Source: Pseudomonas pharyngis
GTDB lineage: Bacteria; Pseudomonadota; Gammaproteobacteria; Pseudomonadales; Pseudomonadaceae
Direction of reading: 5' to 3'
Length of the DNA: 64,000 bases
NCBI RefSeq assembly: GCF_021602345.1
Contig: NZ_BQID01000008.1
Span: 274,469 to 338,468 of the forward strand
In this document: one piece after another, positions 39,557 to 48,258 of the stretch
Layout of the letters: each line of letters begins with the position of its first letter
Position numbering within the stretch: the first letter of the stretch is position 1
Notes under the pieces: generated by a model
Told to the model about the DNA's origin: nothing
The model's input: the letters and a program-made list of their open reading frames with translations, nothing else
Databases searched by the model: none
Translations under genes and position numbers: made by a program

Positions 39557-42451
39557 ATGCAAACCGACACAACTCGCGAGAACCCGCAGGGCACCTTGCC
39601 GCAGGCCGCCGATTCGAATTCGGATCTGGCTGCCACCGCGCCTGGTCAACTGCGCGTGATCAAGCGTAATGGCACTGTCGTTCCTTACACCGATGACAAG
39701 ATCACCGTCGCTATCACCAAAGCGTTCCTCGCAGTTGAGGGCGGCACCGCTGCCGCTTCGTCGCGAATCCACGACACCGTTGCCCGCCTGACCGAACAGG
39801 TCACCGCGACCTTCAAGCGTCGCATGCCGTCGGGCGGCACCATCCACATCGAAGAAATCCAGGACCAGGTCGAACTGGCCCTGATGCGTGCCGGCGAGCA
39901 GAAAGTGGCTCGCGACTACGTGATCTACCGTGACGCCCGTTCCAAGGAACGCGCCACCCGCACCACCGCCGAAGCACCGGTACAGGCGCACCCGTCGATC
40001 CGCATCACCCGCGCCGACGGCAGCCTCGCGCCGCTGGACATGGGCCGCCTGAACACCATCGTCACCGAAGCCTGCGAAGGCCTGGCCGAAGTCGACGGCG
40101 ACCTGATCCAGCGCGAAACCCTGAAGAACCTGTACGACGGCGTGGCCCTGAACGACGTCAACACCGCGCTGGTGATGACCGCGCGTACCCTGGTCGAGCG
40201 CGAGCCGAACTACTCGTTCGTGACCGCCCGCCTGCTGATGGACACCCTGCGTGCCGAAGGTCTGGGCTTCCTGGGCGTGGCCGAGAGCGCCACTCACCAC
40301 GAAATGGCCGACCTGTACGCCAAGGCACTGCCGGCCTACGTTGCCAAAGGTATCGAGTTCGAACTGCTGAACCCTGTGCTGGCCTCCTTCGACCTGGAAA
40401 AACTGGGCAAGGCGATCAACCACGAGCGCGACCAGCAATTCACCTACCTGGGCCTGCAGACCCTGTACGACCGTTACTTCATCCACAAGGATGGCGTGCG
40501 TTTCGAACTGCCGCAGATCTTCTTCATGCGCGTGGCCATGGGCCTGGCGATCGAAGAGAAGCAGAAAGAAGACCGTGCGATCGAGTTCTACAACCTGCTG
40601 TCCTCGTTCGACTACATGGCTTCGACCCCGACCCTGTTCAACGCCGGTACCCTGCGTCCACAGCTGTCGAGCTGCTACCTGACCACCGTGCCGGATGACC
40701 TGTCGGGCATCTACCACGCGATCCACGACAACGCCATGCTGTCGAAATTCGCCGGCGGCCTGGGCAACGACTGGACCCCGGTTCGTGCGCTGGGCTCGTA
40801 CATCAAGGGCACCAACGGCAAGTCGCAGGGCGTGGTTCCGTTCCTGAAAGTGGTGAACGACACCGCCGTCGCCGTTAACCAGGGTGGCAAGCGCAAAGGC
40901 GCTGTCTGTGCCTACCTGGAAACCTGGCACATGGACATCGAAGAGTTCATCGAGCTGCGCAAGAACACCGGTGATGACCGTCGTCGTACCCACGACATGA
41001 ACACCGCCAACTGGATCCCTGACCTGTTCATGAAGCGCGTCTTCGATGACGGCAAGTGGACCCTGTTCTCGCCGTCCGAAGTACCGGACCTGCACGACCT
41101 GACCGGCAAGGCCTTCGAAGAGCGCTACGAGTACTACGAAGCCCTGACCGAATACCCGGGCAAGATCAAGCTGTTCAAGACCATCCAGGCCAAAGACCTG
41201 TGGCGCAAGATGCTGTCGATGCTGTTCGAAACCGGCCACCCATGGCTGACTTTCAAGGACCCGTGCAACCTGCGCAGCCCGCAGCAGCACGTCGGCGTGG
41301 TTCACAGCTCGAACCTGTGCACCGAGATCACCCTGAACACCAACAAGGACGAGATCGCGGTCTGCAACCTGGGCTCGATCAACCTGCCGAACCACATCGT
41401 CGACGGCAAGCTGGACACCGCCAAGCTCAAGCGCACCATCGACGTCGCCGTGCGCATGCTCGACAACGTGATCGACATCAACTACTACTCGGTACCGCAG
41501 GCGAAGAACTCCAACTTCCGCCACCGTCCGGTCGGCCTGGGCATCATGGGCTTCCAGGACGCGCTGTACCTGCAGCACATCCCTTACGGTTCCGACGCTG
41601 CCGTCGAGTTCGCCGACAAGTCGATGGAAGCGGTCAGCTACTACGCGATCCAGGCTTCGTGCGATCTGGCCGACGAGCGCGGCTCGTACGAGACGTTCCA
41701 GGGTTCGCTGTGGTCCAAAGGCGTACTGCCGCTGGATTCGCAACAGATCCTGATCGAAGCACGTGGCCAGAAGTACATCGACGTCGACCTGACCGAGTCC
41801 CTGGACTGGGCACCGGTTCGCGCCCGTGTGCAGAAAGGCATCCGTAACTCGAACATCATGGCCATCGCACCGACCGCAACCATCGCCAACATCACCGGCG
41901 TCTCGCAGTCGATCGAACCGACCTACCAGAACCTGTATGTGAAATCGAACCTCTCGGGCGAATTCACCGTGATCAACCCGTACCTGGTTCGCGACCTGAA
42001 GGCTCGCGGCCTGTGGGACTCGGTCATGATTAACGACCTGAAGTACTACGACGGTTCGGTTCAGCAGATCGAGCGCATCCCGCAAGAACTCAAAGAGCTC
42101 TACGCGACCGCGTTCGAAGTGGACACCAAGTGGATCGTTGACGCCGCCAGCCGTCGTCAGAAGTGGATCGATCAGGCCCAGTCGCTGAACCTGTACATCG
42201 CCGGCGCATCGGGCAAGAAGCTGGACGTGACCTACCGCATGGCCTGGTACCGTGGTCTGAAAACCACCTACTACCTCCGTGCCCTGGCCGCGACCAGCAC
42301 CGAGAAGTCGACCATCAACACCGGCAAGCTGAACGCTGTTTCCAGCGGCGGCAACCACGGCGACGACTCGGTCCTGGCAGCCCCTGCCGGCCCGGCTCCA
42401 GTACCGAAGGCTTGCGCCATCGACGAGCCGGATTGCGAAGCTTGCCAATAA
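39557..42451 (+). CDS. nrdA: Class Ia ribonucleotide reductase, large subunit NrdA
   Basis: NrdA holds the active site that reduces ribonucleoside diphosphates to deoxy forms, with the radical supplied by NrdB. Start 39557 (MQTDTTRENPQG) gives 964 aa. Two ATP-cones occur at the N-terminus (RVIKRNGTVVPYTDDKI and RITRADGSLAPLDMGRL), as in P. aeruginosa, providing dATP/ATP control. The active-site cysteines are Cys373 (LSSCYLTTV), radical Cys588 (SNLCTEITL) and Cys603 (AVCNLGSI); the C-terminal redox pair is CEAC. Codon use is strongly optimised. A terminator follows at once and nrdB is absent here. Confidence 0.97.
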   Translation: MQTDTTRENPQGTLPQAADSNSDLAATAPGQLRVIKRNGTVVPYTDDKITVAITKAFLAVEGGTAAASSRIHDTVARLTEQVTATFKRRMPSGGTIHIEEIQDQVELALMRAGEQKVARDYVIYRDARSKERATRTTAEAPVQAHPSIRITRADGSLAPLDMGRLNTIVTEACEGLAEVDGDLIQRETLKNLYDGVALNDVNTALVMTARTLVEREPNYSFVTARLLMDTLRAEGLGFLGVAESATHHEMADLYAKALPAYVAKGIEFELLNPVLASFDLEKLGKAINHERDQQFTYLGLQTLYDRYFIHKDGVRFELPQIFFMRVAMGLAIEEKQKEDRAIEFYNLLSSFDYMASTPTLFNAGTLRPQLSSCYLTTVPDDLSGIYHAIHDNAMLSKFAGGLGNDWTPVRALGSYIKGTNGKSQGVVPFLKVVNDTAVAVNQGGKRKGAVCAYLETWHMDIEEFIELRKNTGDDRRRTHDMNTANWIPDLFMKRVFDDGKWTLFSPSEVPDLHDLTGKAFEERYEYYEALTEYPGKIKLFKTIQAKDLWRKMLSMLFETGHPWLTFKDPCNLRSPQQHVGVVHSSNLCTEITLNTNKDEIAVCNLGSINLPNHIVDGKLDTAKLKRTIDVAVRMLDNVIDINYYSVPQAKNSNFRHRPVGLGIMGFQDALYLQHIPYGSDAAVEFADKSMEAVSYYAIQASCDLADERGSYETFQGSLWSKGVLPLDSQQILIEARGQKYIDVDLTESLDWAPVRARVQKGIRNSNIMAIAPTATIANITGVSQSIEPTYQNLYVKSNLSGEFTVINPYLVRDLKARGLWDSVMINDLKYYDGSVQQIERIPQELKELYATAFEVDTKWIVDAASRRQKWIDQAQSLNLYIAGASGKKLDVTYRMAWYRGLKTTYYLRALAATSTEKSTINTGKLNAVSSGGNHGDDSVLAAPAGPAPVPKACAIDEPDCEACQ

Positions 42452-42490
42452 GCTGAGCTGAATCGGGCGTTGCGAAACGCCTGATCCGAG

Positions 42491-42530
42491 AAACCCCCGA
42501 CAGACTTCTGGTTTGTCGGGGGTTTTCTTT
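42491..42530 (+). terminator. nrdA terminator
   Basis: A 12-bp perfect stem (42491-42502 with 42514-42525) and an 11-nt loop are followed by a T-rich tail, 40 bp after the nrdA stop. Confidence 0.92.
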
Positions 42531-42558
42531 TGCCCGCGCAAAAAGCAAAAGCAAAAGC

Positions 42559-42635
42559 CCCCCTCACCCTAACCCTCTCCCGGAGGGAGAGGGGACTGAC
42601 CGAGGTGTTTTATAGAGATACGCCGACGTGAAATA
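42559..42635. repeat. Partial copy of the CCCTCACCCTAACCC intergenic repeat
   Basis: CCCCCTCACCCTAACCCTCT then CCCGGAGGGAGAGGGGACTGA and GAGATACGCCGACGTGAAA are shared, with small changes and a shorter centre, with the element at 21049-21150. Confidence 0.75.
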
Positions 42636-42675
42636 CCGAGGTGAACTTGGGTTTTGAAACGCATACAACTCAACC

Positions 42676-42774
42676 CCTGCTTTCTCTGTTCCTGCTTTCT
42701 CTGTTCCTGCTTTCTCTGCTCCTGCTTTCTCTGCTCCTGCTTTCTCTGCTCCTGCTCCTGCTCCTGCTCCTGCT
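42676..42774. repeat. Minisatellite: 15-bp unit x5 plus 6-bp unit x4
   Basis: CCTGCTTTCTCTGTT (42676-42705, two copies) and CCTGCTTTCTCTGCT (42706-42750, three copies) are followed by four CCTGCT units, then degenerate TCC/GCT repeats to about 42808. All unit lengths are multiples of three, so several frames stay open on both strands; I do not consider them genes. Confidence 0.93.
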
Positions 42775-42873
42775 TCCACTTCCGCTGCTGCTTCTGCTTC
42801 CGCTCTCCACCACTCAACACGATGAGCGTTAGCTCGAGTACCGCTCTTGACGTGCCGGCCCCATCGGAAGGCT

Positions 42874-43112
42874 GAGTGGAGGGATTTATCCGGGGGTGGG
42901 AGCGCAGCGACCGTGCGGCGCAGCCGCATGCATCGAGAGGAGGTGCAGCGAAGCAAACCGTAGGCGATGCCCCCGGATGAATCCCGTAACGAAGGAACAC
43001 CGAGCCAAAGCGAGGTGCCGAACGCCGGGGCCCAGCGTTTTGGTTACTTTTGGGCGTCTGCAAAAGTGACTCGCCGTAAGGGCGAAACCGCCAGCGGCAG
43101 CACCCGAAGCAA
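42874..43112. repeat. Dispersed GC-rich Pseudomonas intergenic element
   Basis: The block from GAGTGGAGGGATTTATCCGG to GGCAGCACCCGAAGCAACGG resembles a longer element I recall in many P. fluorescens-group genomes, where it often yields spurious ORFs such as the antisense frame here. It has no ribosome-binding site or normal codon use. Copy number was not checked. Confidence 0.6.
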
Positions 43113-43136
43113 CGGATAAACACCCCAACCCCCAGC

Positions 43137-43165
43137 CAAAAAAAAGCCCCTCAAAAAGAGGGGCT
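43137..43165 (-). terminator. flgE terminator
   Basis: On the minus strand the stem AGCCCCTC/GAGGGGCT (43158-43165 with 43145-43152) is followed by a run of nine T residues, 25 bp after the flgE stop. Confidence 0.92.
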
Positions 43166-43189
43166 CCTTAACCAGCCAAAACCCAGAAA

Positions 43190-44503
43190 TCAGGTCATCT
43201 GAATAATGGTCTGCATGATAGTGCTCTGAGTCGAAATGGTCTTGGCATTCGCCTGATAGTTACTCTGACCCTTGATCAGATCAACCAGCTCATTGGTCAG
43301 GTTAACGTTCGACTCTTCCAGCGAGTTCGAAACCACCGAACCCAGCGTACCGGTCTCCGGCGCATCGTAGCCCGGAATACCCGAAGCGAAAGTCTCTTTC
43401 CAGCTGGTACCACCGATCGGCTGCAGGCCCTGCTCGTTGGTGAAGCTCGCCAGCGCAACCTGGCCGATGGCCTTGCTCTGGTTGTTGCTGAAGTTGGCGA
43501 ACAGCGTACCGGTACCGTCGATGGTCAGGTTGGTGATCTGGCCAGTGGCGTAACCATCCTGAGTCGGGATCGAACGCGCGGTGTCAGCGTTGTATTGAGT
43601 GGTCTTGGCCATCGAAATGGTAATGCCGGCCGGGTTAGCCGAAGCACCGTTGGCCGTCCACACACCGTTGGTGACAGTGCCCGGTACCCAGCCAGTGAGT
43701 TTCAGGTCGCTGCTGATCACGGCAGGCGGAGTACTGACCTGAGTCAGCTTGCCAGTGGAGTCAAAGGTCATGGTCGATGCGACAGGCGCAGTGACTTTCG
43801 GGTCGCTGCCGGTAGCATCCGGGTTGCGACCGTCCACCAGGGTGTAGACCTTCCAGGTGTTGGCGCCGGTCTTCACCATGTACTGATCCATGACATGGGA
43901 GTTGCCCTGGCTGTCATAGATCGGAGTGCTGAACGACTTGGTGTAGGTCGCGAGGTTGGTCGGGTCGAACTTGCCGGCCGCTACTGTGTCGTCGATCACC
44001 GGAGCCGTCGAGTTCAGGTTGATGGTCGAGGTCACCAGCGAGGTGGACTTCGGCGCCAGGTTCGAGGTGTCGATCTTCAGATCGGTCAACACGCCGTTGA
44101 TGATCTTGCCGTTGGAGTCCACACCGTAACCTTGCAGACGCGAGGTGTAGTCGGTGTTGGTGATGAAGCCGTCCTTGTCGACCTTGAACGTACCGGCACG
44201 GGTGTAGGAGATCGAACCGTTGTTGCTCAGGGTGAAGAAGCCCGAACCATTGATCCCCATATCCAGCACGTTGCCGGTGTTGTTGATGTCGCCTTGGGTG
44301 AACTGCTGGGAAACGTTGGCCAGACGCACGCCGTTACCAATGACCTTGCTGCCGCTGCCCAGGCGAGTCGCCGAGTAGACGTCTTCGAATTCTGCGCGGG
44401 ACGATTTGAAACCGGCGGTCGCGACGTTGGCGATGTTGTTGCCGGTCACGTCCAGTTGCTTGTTGGCTGCATAGAGACCGCTAAGGCCGATATTGAAAGA
44501 CAT
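43190..44503 (-). CDS. flgE: Flagellar hook protein FlgE
   Basis: FlgE polymerises into the hook, the universal joint of the flagellum. The 437-aa product has the N-terminal Flg_bb_rod motif (MSFNIGLSGLYAANKQLDVTGNNIANVATAGFK-type, about 1-40), the hook core with DGFITNTDYTSRLQGYGVD, a variable surface domain at about 150-300, and the C-terminal LEESNVNLTNELVDLIKGQSNYQANAKTISTQ motif. It is last in the flgBCDE unit; the expected flgF does not follow, as a terminator and repeats come next. Confidence 0.97.
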   Translation of the reverse strand: MSFNIGLSGLYAANKQLDVTGNNIANVATAGFKSSRAEFEDVYSATRLGSGSKVIGNGVRLANVSQQFTQGDINNTGNVLDMGINGSGFFTLSNNGSISYTRAGTFKVDKDGFITNTDYTSRLQGYGVDSNGKIINGVLTDLKIDTSNLAPKSTSLVTSTINLNSTAPVIDDTVAAGKFDPTNLATYTKSFSTPIYDSQGNSHVMDQYMVKTGANTWKVYTLVDGRNPDATGSDPKVTAPVASTMTFDSTGKLTQVSTPPAVISSDLKLTGWVPGTVTNGVWTANGASANPAGITISMAKTTQYNADTARSIPTQDGYATGQITNLTIDGTGTLFANFSNNQSKAIGQVALASFTNEQGLQPIGGTSWKETFASGIPGYDAPETGTLGSVVSNSLEESNVNLTNELVDLIKGQSNYQANAKTISTQSTIMQTIIQMT

Positions 44504-44533
44504 ATTCCACTCCTTTGTGCCGGTTAGTCGGCT

Positions 44534-45262
44534 CTATATACCAATGGTTTGTACTTTGGACAGGGCGACGGTGCCTTTGCCGGACAGGTTGAGCATCAGC
44601 TCGCCGCCGGTCTGGCTGATCGTCACGCTGGTGACCGTGGCTGGCAGATAGGTCGCCAGGTCGGTCGCGGTGCCGTTGATCGAGGCGTTGGCCTTGACGG
44701 TGTAGGTACCGGTTTTCACCAGGTTGCCGTCCTTGTCCTTGCCGTCCCAGGTGAAGCTTGCATCGCCTGCGGCGCGACTGCCCAGATCGATGGTGCGAAC
44801 GGTGGCGCCGCTGCTGTCGGTGATGGTGACGGTACCGCCGGCAATCGACGACGGAACGGTGACCGAACCGGTCATGCCTTTGCTCGGATCGTCCAACTGA
44901 ACCGTGTTGGTCTGCACAATCACATTGCGACCCACCAGCGACGACGCCTGCAGGGCTTGCGACGAGTTGTAGTTGCCGGCCAGCGAACTGACGGTGCTGT
45001 TGAGGGTGGTGATCCCCTCGAGGCTGCTGAACTGCGCCAGCTGGGCAACGAATGCGCTGTTGTCCTGCGGGTCGAGCGGGTTCTGGTTCTTCAGCTGAGT
45101 CACCAGCAGTTGCAGGAACGCGTCCTTGCCCAGGGCCTGGCCGCCGGTCGAGCTGTTGGTGGCCGAAGCGATGCCGCCGGTGGTGGTGCTACTGGTCTTC
45201 TTCGAAGAGTTGGCCAGTATGTCGTTCATCGTCAGGCTGCTGGTGGTATCGGTAACACTCAT
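44534..45262 (-). CDS. flgD: Flagellar hook cap protein FlgD
   Basis: FlgD caps the growing hook and guides FlgE assembly. The 242-aa product has the conserved N-terminal segment (ALGKDAFLQLLVTQLKNQNPLDPQDNSAFVAQLAQFS-like, about 43-80), followed by a FlgD Ig-like/tudor region (FTWDGKDKDGNLVKTGTYTVK). The N-terminus is Ser/Thr-rich and flexible. It lies between flgC (15 bp) and flgE (30 bp). Confidence 0.96.
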   Translation of the reverse strand: MSVTDTTSSLTMNDILANSSKKTSSTTTGGIASATNSSTGGQALGKDAFLQLLVTQLKNQNPLDPQDNSAFVAQLAQFSSLEGITTLNSTVSSLAGNYNSSQALQASSLVGRNVIVQTNTVQLDDPSKGMTGSVTVPSSIAGGTVTITDSSGATVRTIDLGSRAAGDASFTWDGKDKDGNLVKTGTYTVKANASINGTATDLATYLPATVTSVTISQTGGELMLNLSGKGTVALSKVQTIGI

Positions 45263-45277
45263 GGCAGTCGCCCCTTA

Positions 45278-45721
45278 TTACTGACCGAGGGTCAGTACCT
45301 TCTGCATCATGGTTTTGGCGGTGTTCATCATTTCGGCGTTGGTCTGGAACGACCGGCTCGCGGAAATCATGTCAGCCATTTCTTCCACCACGTTGACGTT
45401 CGGGTAGTAGACGTAGCCTTTGGCGTCGGCCGCCGGATGGTTCGGCTCATAGCGCGCTTCGAGGTTGCTCTGGTCTTCGACCACGCCCATGACCTGCACG
45501 CCCTGGCCCGCAGCATCCTGGTTCTGGAACAGCGAATTGCTGCCGCCGCTCTGGCCGCCCTGGAACATGGTGGCGAACACTGGGTGACGGGCGCGATAAG
45601 TCTGGTCGATGCTCGACGAGACGGTCTCGGCGTTGGCGATGTTCGAAGCCACGGTATTGAGACGGGTGGTCTGGGCGCTCATGCCGCTGCCGGCAATGTT
45701 GAAAACGCTGGACAGGGACAT
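45278..45721 (-). CDS. flgC: Flagellar proximal rod protein FlgC
   Basis: The 147-aa rod protein has the N-terminal rod motif (FNIAGSGMSAQTTRLNTVASNIAN) and the C-terminal coiled segment (NVNVVEEMADMISASRSFQTNAEMMNTAKTMMQKVL). It builds the proximal rod through the periplasm with FlgB and FlgF. It begins 3 bp after flgB. Confidence 0.97.
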   Translation of the reverse strand: MSLSSVFNIAGSGMSAQTTRLNTVASNIANAETVSSSIDQTYRARHPVFATMFQGGQSGGSNSLFQNQDAAGQGVQVMGVVEDQSNLEARYEPNHPAADAKGYVYYPNVNVVEEMADMISASRSFQTNAEMMNTAKTMMQKVLTLGQ

Positions 45722-45724
45722 GGA

Positions 45725-46132
45725 TTACTCTCCGCGCAGGGCTGAGACCAGCCCTTTGAATTTGCTGTTGAGCAGGGTGAAGCTGGCCTGGAAGCCGACG
45801 GCGTTTTCCGCGTAGTTCGACTGTTCCAGTTGGGCGTCCACGGTGTTCTGGTCGATCGACGGCTGCATCGGCGTGCGATACATCAGCGACTCGTCGCCAT
45901 TGCCCAGGCCTTCAGCTTCGATGTGACGGCTGTTGGTCATGTTCAGGGCGATGGTGCCGTTGGCGTTCTTCTGGCTCTGTGCTTCAAGCACTTTGGAGAA
46001 CTCCAGATCCCGCGCCTTGTAGTTCGGGGTGTCGGCGTTGGCGATGTTGTTGGCCAGCACTTCGGCACGCTGGGCGCGGAAGCCCAGAGCCTTTTCGTGA
46101 ATGCCGAGCGCTTTATCGAAGCTGATGCTCAT
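45725..46132 (-). CDS. flgB: Flagellar proximal rod protein FlgB
   Basis: The 135-aa rod protein has FRAQRAEVLANNIANADTPNYKARD near its N-terminus and the FlgB-typical C-terminal YAENAVGFQASFTLLNSKFKGLVSALRG. It is the first gene of flgBCDE, with a sigma-54 promoter 45 bp upstream. Confidence 0.97.
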   Translation of the reverse strand: MSISFDKALGIHEKALGFRAQRAEVLANNIANADTPNYKARDLEFSKVLEAQSQKNANGTIALNMTNSRHIEAEGLGNGDESLMYRTPMQPSIDQNTVDAQLEQSNYAENAVGFQASFTLLNSKFKGLVSALRGE

Positions 46133-46176
46133 GTCGGGAACCTTCAGGTGACCGGATTTTTCGTAACTGGGTTATA

Positions 46177-46191
46177 GCAAGCGGCGTGCCA
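46177..46191 (-). promoter_or_regulatory. Sigma-54 promoter of flgBCDE
   Basis: On the minus strand TGGCAC-GCCGC-TTGC is an exact -24/-12 element; transcription would start near 46165, about 33 nt before flgB. Middle-class flagellar operons in Pseudomonas are known to depend on sigma-54 and FleR. Confidence 0.88.
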
Positions 46192-46198
46192 GTTTGAG

Positions 46199-46221
46199 AA
46201 AGCCCCGGATTACGGGGCTTT
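46199..46221 (-). terminator. Hairpin between cheR and the flgB promoter
   Basis: Stem AAAGCCCCG/CGGGGCTTT with a 5-nt loop; it is a second, weaker terminator for leftward cheR transcription ahead of the flgB promoter. Confidence 0.65.
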
Positions 46222-46320
46222 GCATGCAATCGGCAACACGGCAATGCCAGAAAAGCGGCAACCGGTTTCCGCCGGATGCCGCTTTTCTGCCGCCTGCCAC
46301 CGGCAAAACCTTCAGGCATA

Positions 46321-46354
46321 AAAAAACGGGAGCCCCTGAGGACTCCCGTTTTTT
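46321..46354 (-). terminator. cheR terminator (bidirectional form)
   Basis: Stem AAAAAACGGGAG/CTCCCGTTTTTT with a 10-nt loop, 15 bp after the leftward cheR stop; the A-run gives a T-tract on the minus strand. Confidence 0.92.
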
Positions 46355-46368
46355 GTGTCGCCAGTGTT

Positions 46369-47196
46369 TCACTTCGCCTGGTAGATGATCCCCGGGCTGC
46401 ACTGAACCATCTGGTAATGATCCGGCAGACCGTTCAGCGCTTCGGAAGCGCCAAGGAACAGATAACCGCCCGGCTTCAGCGTGCTGTGGATGCGCAACAG
46501 GATGTCCTTCTTCACCTCGGCGGAGAAGTAGATCAGCACGTTGCGGCAGAACACGATGTCGAACTTGCCAAGACTTGCGTAGCTGTCGAGCAGGTTGAAC
46601 GAGCGGAATTCCACCCGGTTCTTGATCGGCGCCTTGATCACCCAGCGCCCCGGCCCTTTCGGGTCGAAGTAACGCTGCAGACGATCGGCGGACAAGCCGC
46701 GGCCAATCGCCAGGCTGTCGTACTCGCCGGTCTTGCAGTTGGTCAGCATGCTGCCGGACAGATCCGTGGCAACGATCTGCACGCCCATCTTCAACTGACC
46801 GATGTTCGTCCGCTCGAACTCGTCGATCGACATCGACAGCGAATAGGGTTCCTGACCCGACGAGCAGGCCGCCGACCAGATCCGCAGACGCTGGTTGGGA
46901 GCGGCCTTGATCGCCTCGGGCAGCACCTTGTTCTTCAAGACTTCAAACGGATAGGTGTCGCGAAACCACAGGGTTTCGTTGGTCGTCATGGCATCGACCA
47001 CCTGCTCGCGCAAACCGCTGCGCGGCTGGGTCTGGATGCGCTGAACCAGCTCACCCAGGGACTTGATGCCTTGCTGCTCCATCAGTTTGTTGAGACGGCT
47101 CGACACCAGGTACTGCTTGTTTTCACCGAGCAAAATGCCACAGGCTTTTTCCAGGAAGACCCGGAACTGTTCGAAATCCAAATTACCCGTAGACAA
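46369..47196 (-). CDS. cheR: Chemotaxis methyltransferase CheR
   Basis: CheR methylates glutamates of chemoreceptors with S-adenosylmethionine, setting adaptation. The 275-aa product has the helical N-terminal CheR domain (about 8-65) and the SAM-binding domain with LRIWSAACSSGQEPYSLSM, VATDLSGSML and FDIVFCRNVLIYFS. It lacks the C-terminal TPR and pentapeptide tethers of some paralogues. It follows cheV by 47 bp. Confidence 0.96.
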   Translation of the reverse strand: MSTGNLDFEQFRVFLEKACGILLGENKQYLVSSRLNKLMEQQGIKSLGELVQRIQTQPRSGLREQVVDAMTTNETLWFRDTYPFEVLKNKVLPEAIKAAPNQRLRIWSAACSSGQEPYSLSMSIDEFERTNIGQLKMGVQIVATDLSGSMLTNCKTGEYDSLAIGRGLSADRLQRYFDPKGPGRWVIKAPIKNRVEFRSFNLLDSYASLGKFDIVFCRNVLIYFSAEVKKDILLRIHSTLKPGGYLFLGASEALNGLPDHYQMVQCSPGIIYQAK

Positions 47197-47243
47197 ATGA
47201 TGCCGCCTCTTAAATCGTGTTGAACGCCAGGGGCAAAAGGCCC

Positions 47244-48176
47244 TTAGCTGATATCTGCTGCTTTGATCCGGTCGACTACCCGGGATGCCAGGTCATCAGG
47301 GCGGAATTTGGCCAGGAAGTCATCGGCACCGACTTTCTTGACCATCGCCTGATTGAACACACCCGACAACGAAGTATGCAGGATGATATGAAGCTTTTGC
47401 ATGCGAGGGTCGCTGCGGATCTCGGCCGTCAGGGTGTACCCGTCCATCTCCGGCATTTCGATGTCGGAGATCATCATTAGGAACTCTTCTTCCGGCTTCT
47501 TGCCCTCGTCGACCAGCTTGCGCAGGTAATCCAGCGCCTGCCTGCCGTCGTTCAATGCCACCACTTCGACACCGACTGTCTGCAGGCAACGCGTCACCTG
47601 CTTGCGCGCCACCGACGAGTCATCGACCGTCAGCACCCGCAGCGACAACGCCTTGCTCTGGGTCTCGACATCCACCACACCGACCGAAATCGCTTCCGGG
47701 GTCGGCGCAACTTCCGCCAGCACCTTCTCGACGTCGATGATTTCGACTAACTGATTGTCGACCCGAGTCACAGCGGTCAGGTAGTGATCGCGTCCGGTGC
47801 CCTTGGGCGGTGGATGAATCTCTTCCCAGTTCATGTTCACGATACGTTCCACCGAGCGCACCAGGAAACCCTGGGTCTTGGTGTTGTATTCCGTGATGAT
47901 CACAAACGGACTGTTCTTGTCTTTCAACGCACCGGAGCCGGTCGCCATCGCCAGATCAAGGATCGGAATGGTCGCCCCCCGGATATTCGCCACCCCGCAC
48001 ACGACAGGACTGGACTTGGGCATCAGCGTCAGTTGCGGGCACTGCAGCACTTCCCGAACCTTGAACACGTTGATCCCGTAGAGCTGCTGACCGTCGAGAC
48101 GGAACAACAACAGCTCCAGGCGATTCTGCCCCACCAGTTGCGTGCGCTGGTTCACCGAATCCATTACACCAGCCAT
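47244..48176 (-). CDS. cheV: Chemotaxis coupling/receiver protein CheV
   Basis: The start at 48176 (MAGVMDSVNQRTQLVG) gives 310 aa. Residues about 20-165 form a CheW domain (LLLFRLDGQQLYGINVFKVREV, GVANIRGATIPILDLAMATG) and residues about 185-310 a receiver with the acceptor Asp in MMISDIEMPEMDG and Lys in DDFLAKFRP. CheV couples receptors to CheA with a phosphorylation-dependent adaptation function. The cheV-cheR pair beside flgA is conserved in Pseudomonas. Confidence 0.96.
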   Translation of the reverse strand: MAGVMDSVNQRTQLVGQNRLELLLFRLDGQQLYGINVFKVREVLQCPQLTLMPKSSPVVCGVANIRGATIPILDLAMATGSGALKDKNSPFVIITEYNTKTQGFLVRSVERIVNMNWEEIHPPPKGTGRDHYLTAVTRVDNQLVEIIDVEKVLAEVAPTPEAISVGVVDVETQSKALSLRVLTVDDSSVARKQVTRCLQTVGVEVVALNDGRQALDYLRKLVDEGKKPEEEFLMMISDIEMPEMDGYTLTAEIRSDPRMQKLHIILHTSLSGVFNQAMVKKVGADDFLAKFRPDDLASRVVDRIKAADIS

Positions 48177-48231
48177 GCCCAGACTCCTACACCAACGCCA
48201 AGTGTTGTTGCGACGCACATTCATTGCTAAA

Positions 48232-48246
48232 CGGCACGGCGCTTGC
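48232..48246 (+). promoter_or_regulatory. Sigma-54-like promoter immediately before flgA
   Basis: CGGCAC-GGCGC-TTGC has the essential GG and GC 10 bp apart and a T-rich tail. The predicted start (about 48258) falls at the annotated flgA ATG (48259), an odd placement. Confidence 0.6.
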
Positions 48247-48258
48247 TTTTTAACTCGT

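Noticed and set aside
39548-42541. 997-aa open frame on the minus strand opposite nrdA
   Set aside because: nrdA is certain from its motifs; the opposite frame is open because of strong GC-ending codon bias.
42676-42774. CRISPR-like array
   Set aside because: The units are directly contiguous with no spacers and are only 15 and 6 bp long.
42569-43123. 184-aa minus-strand ORF with EQRKQ repeats, and hydrophobic + strand ORFs over the same repeats
   Set aside because: They are translations of the minisatellite and of a dispersed intergenic repeat, with no ribosome-binding site.
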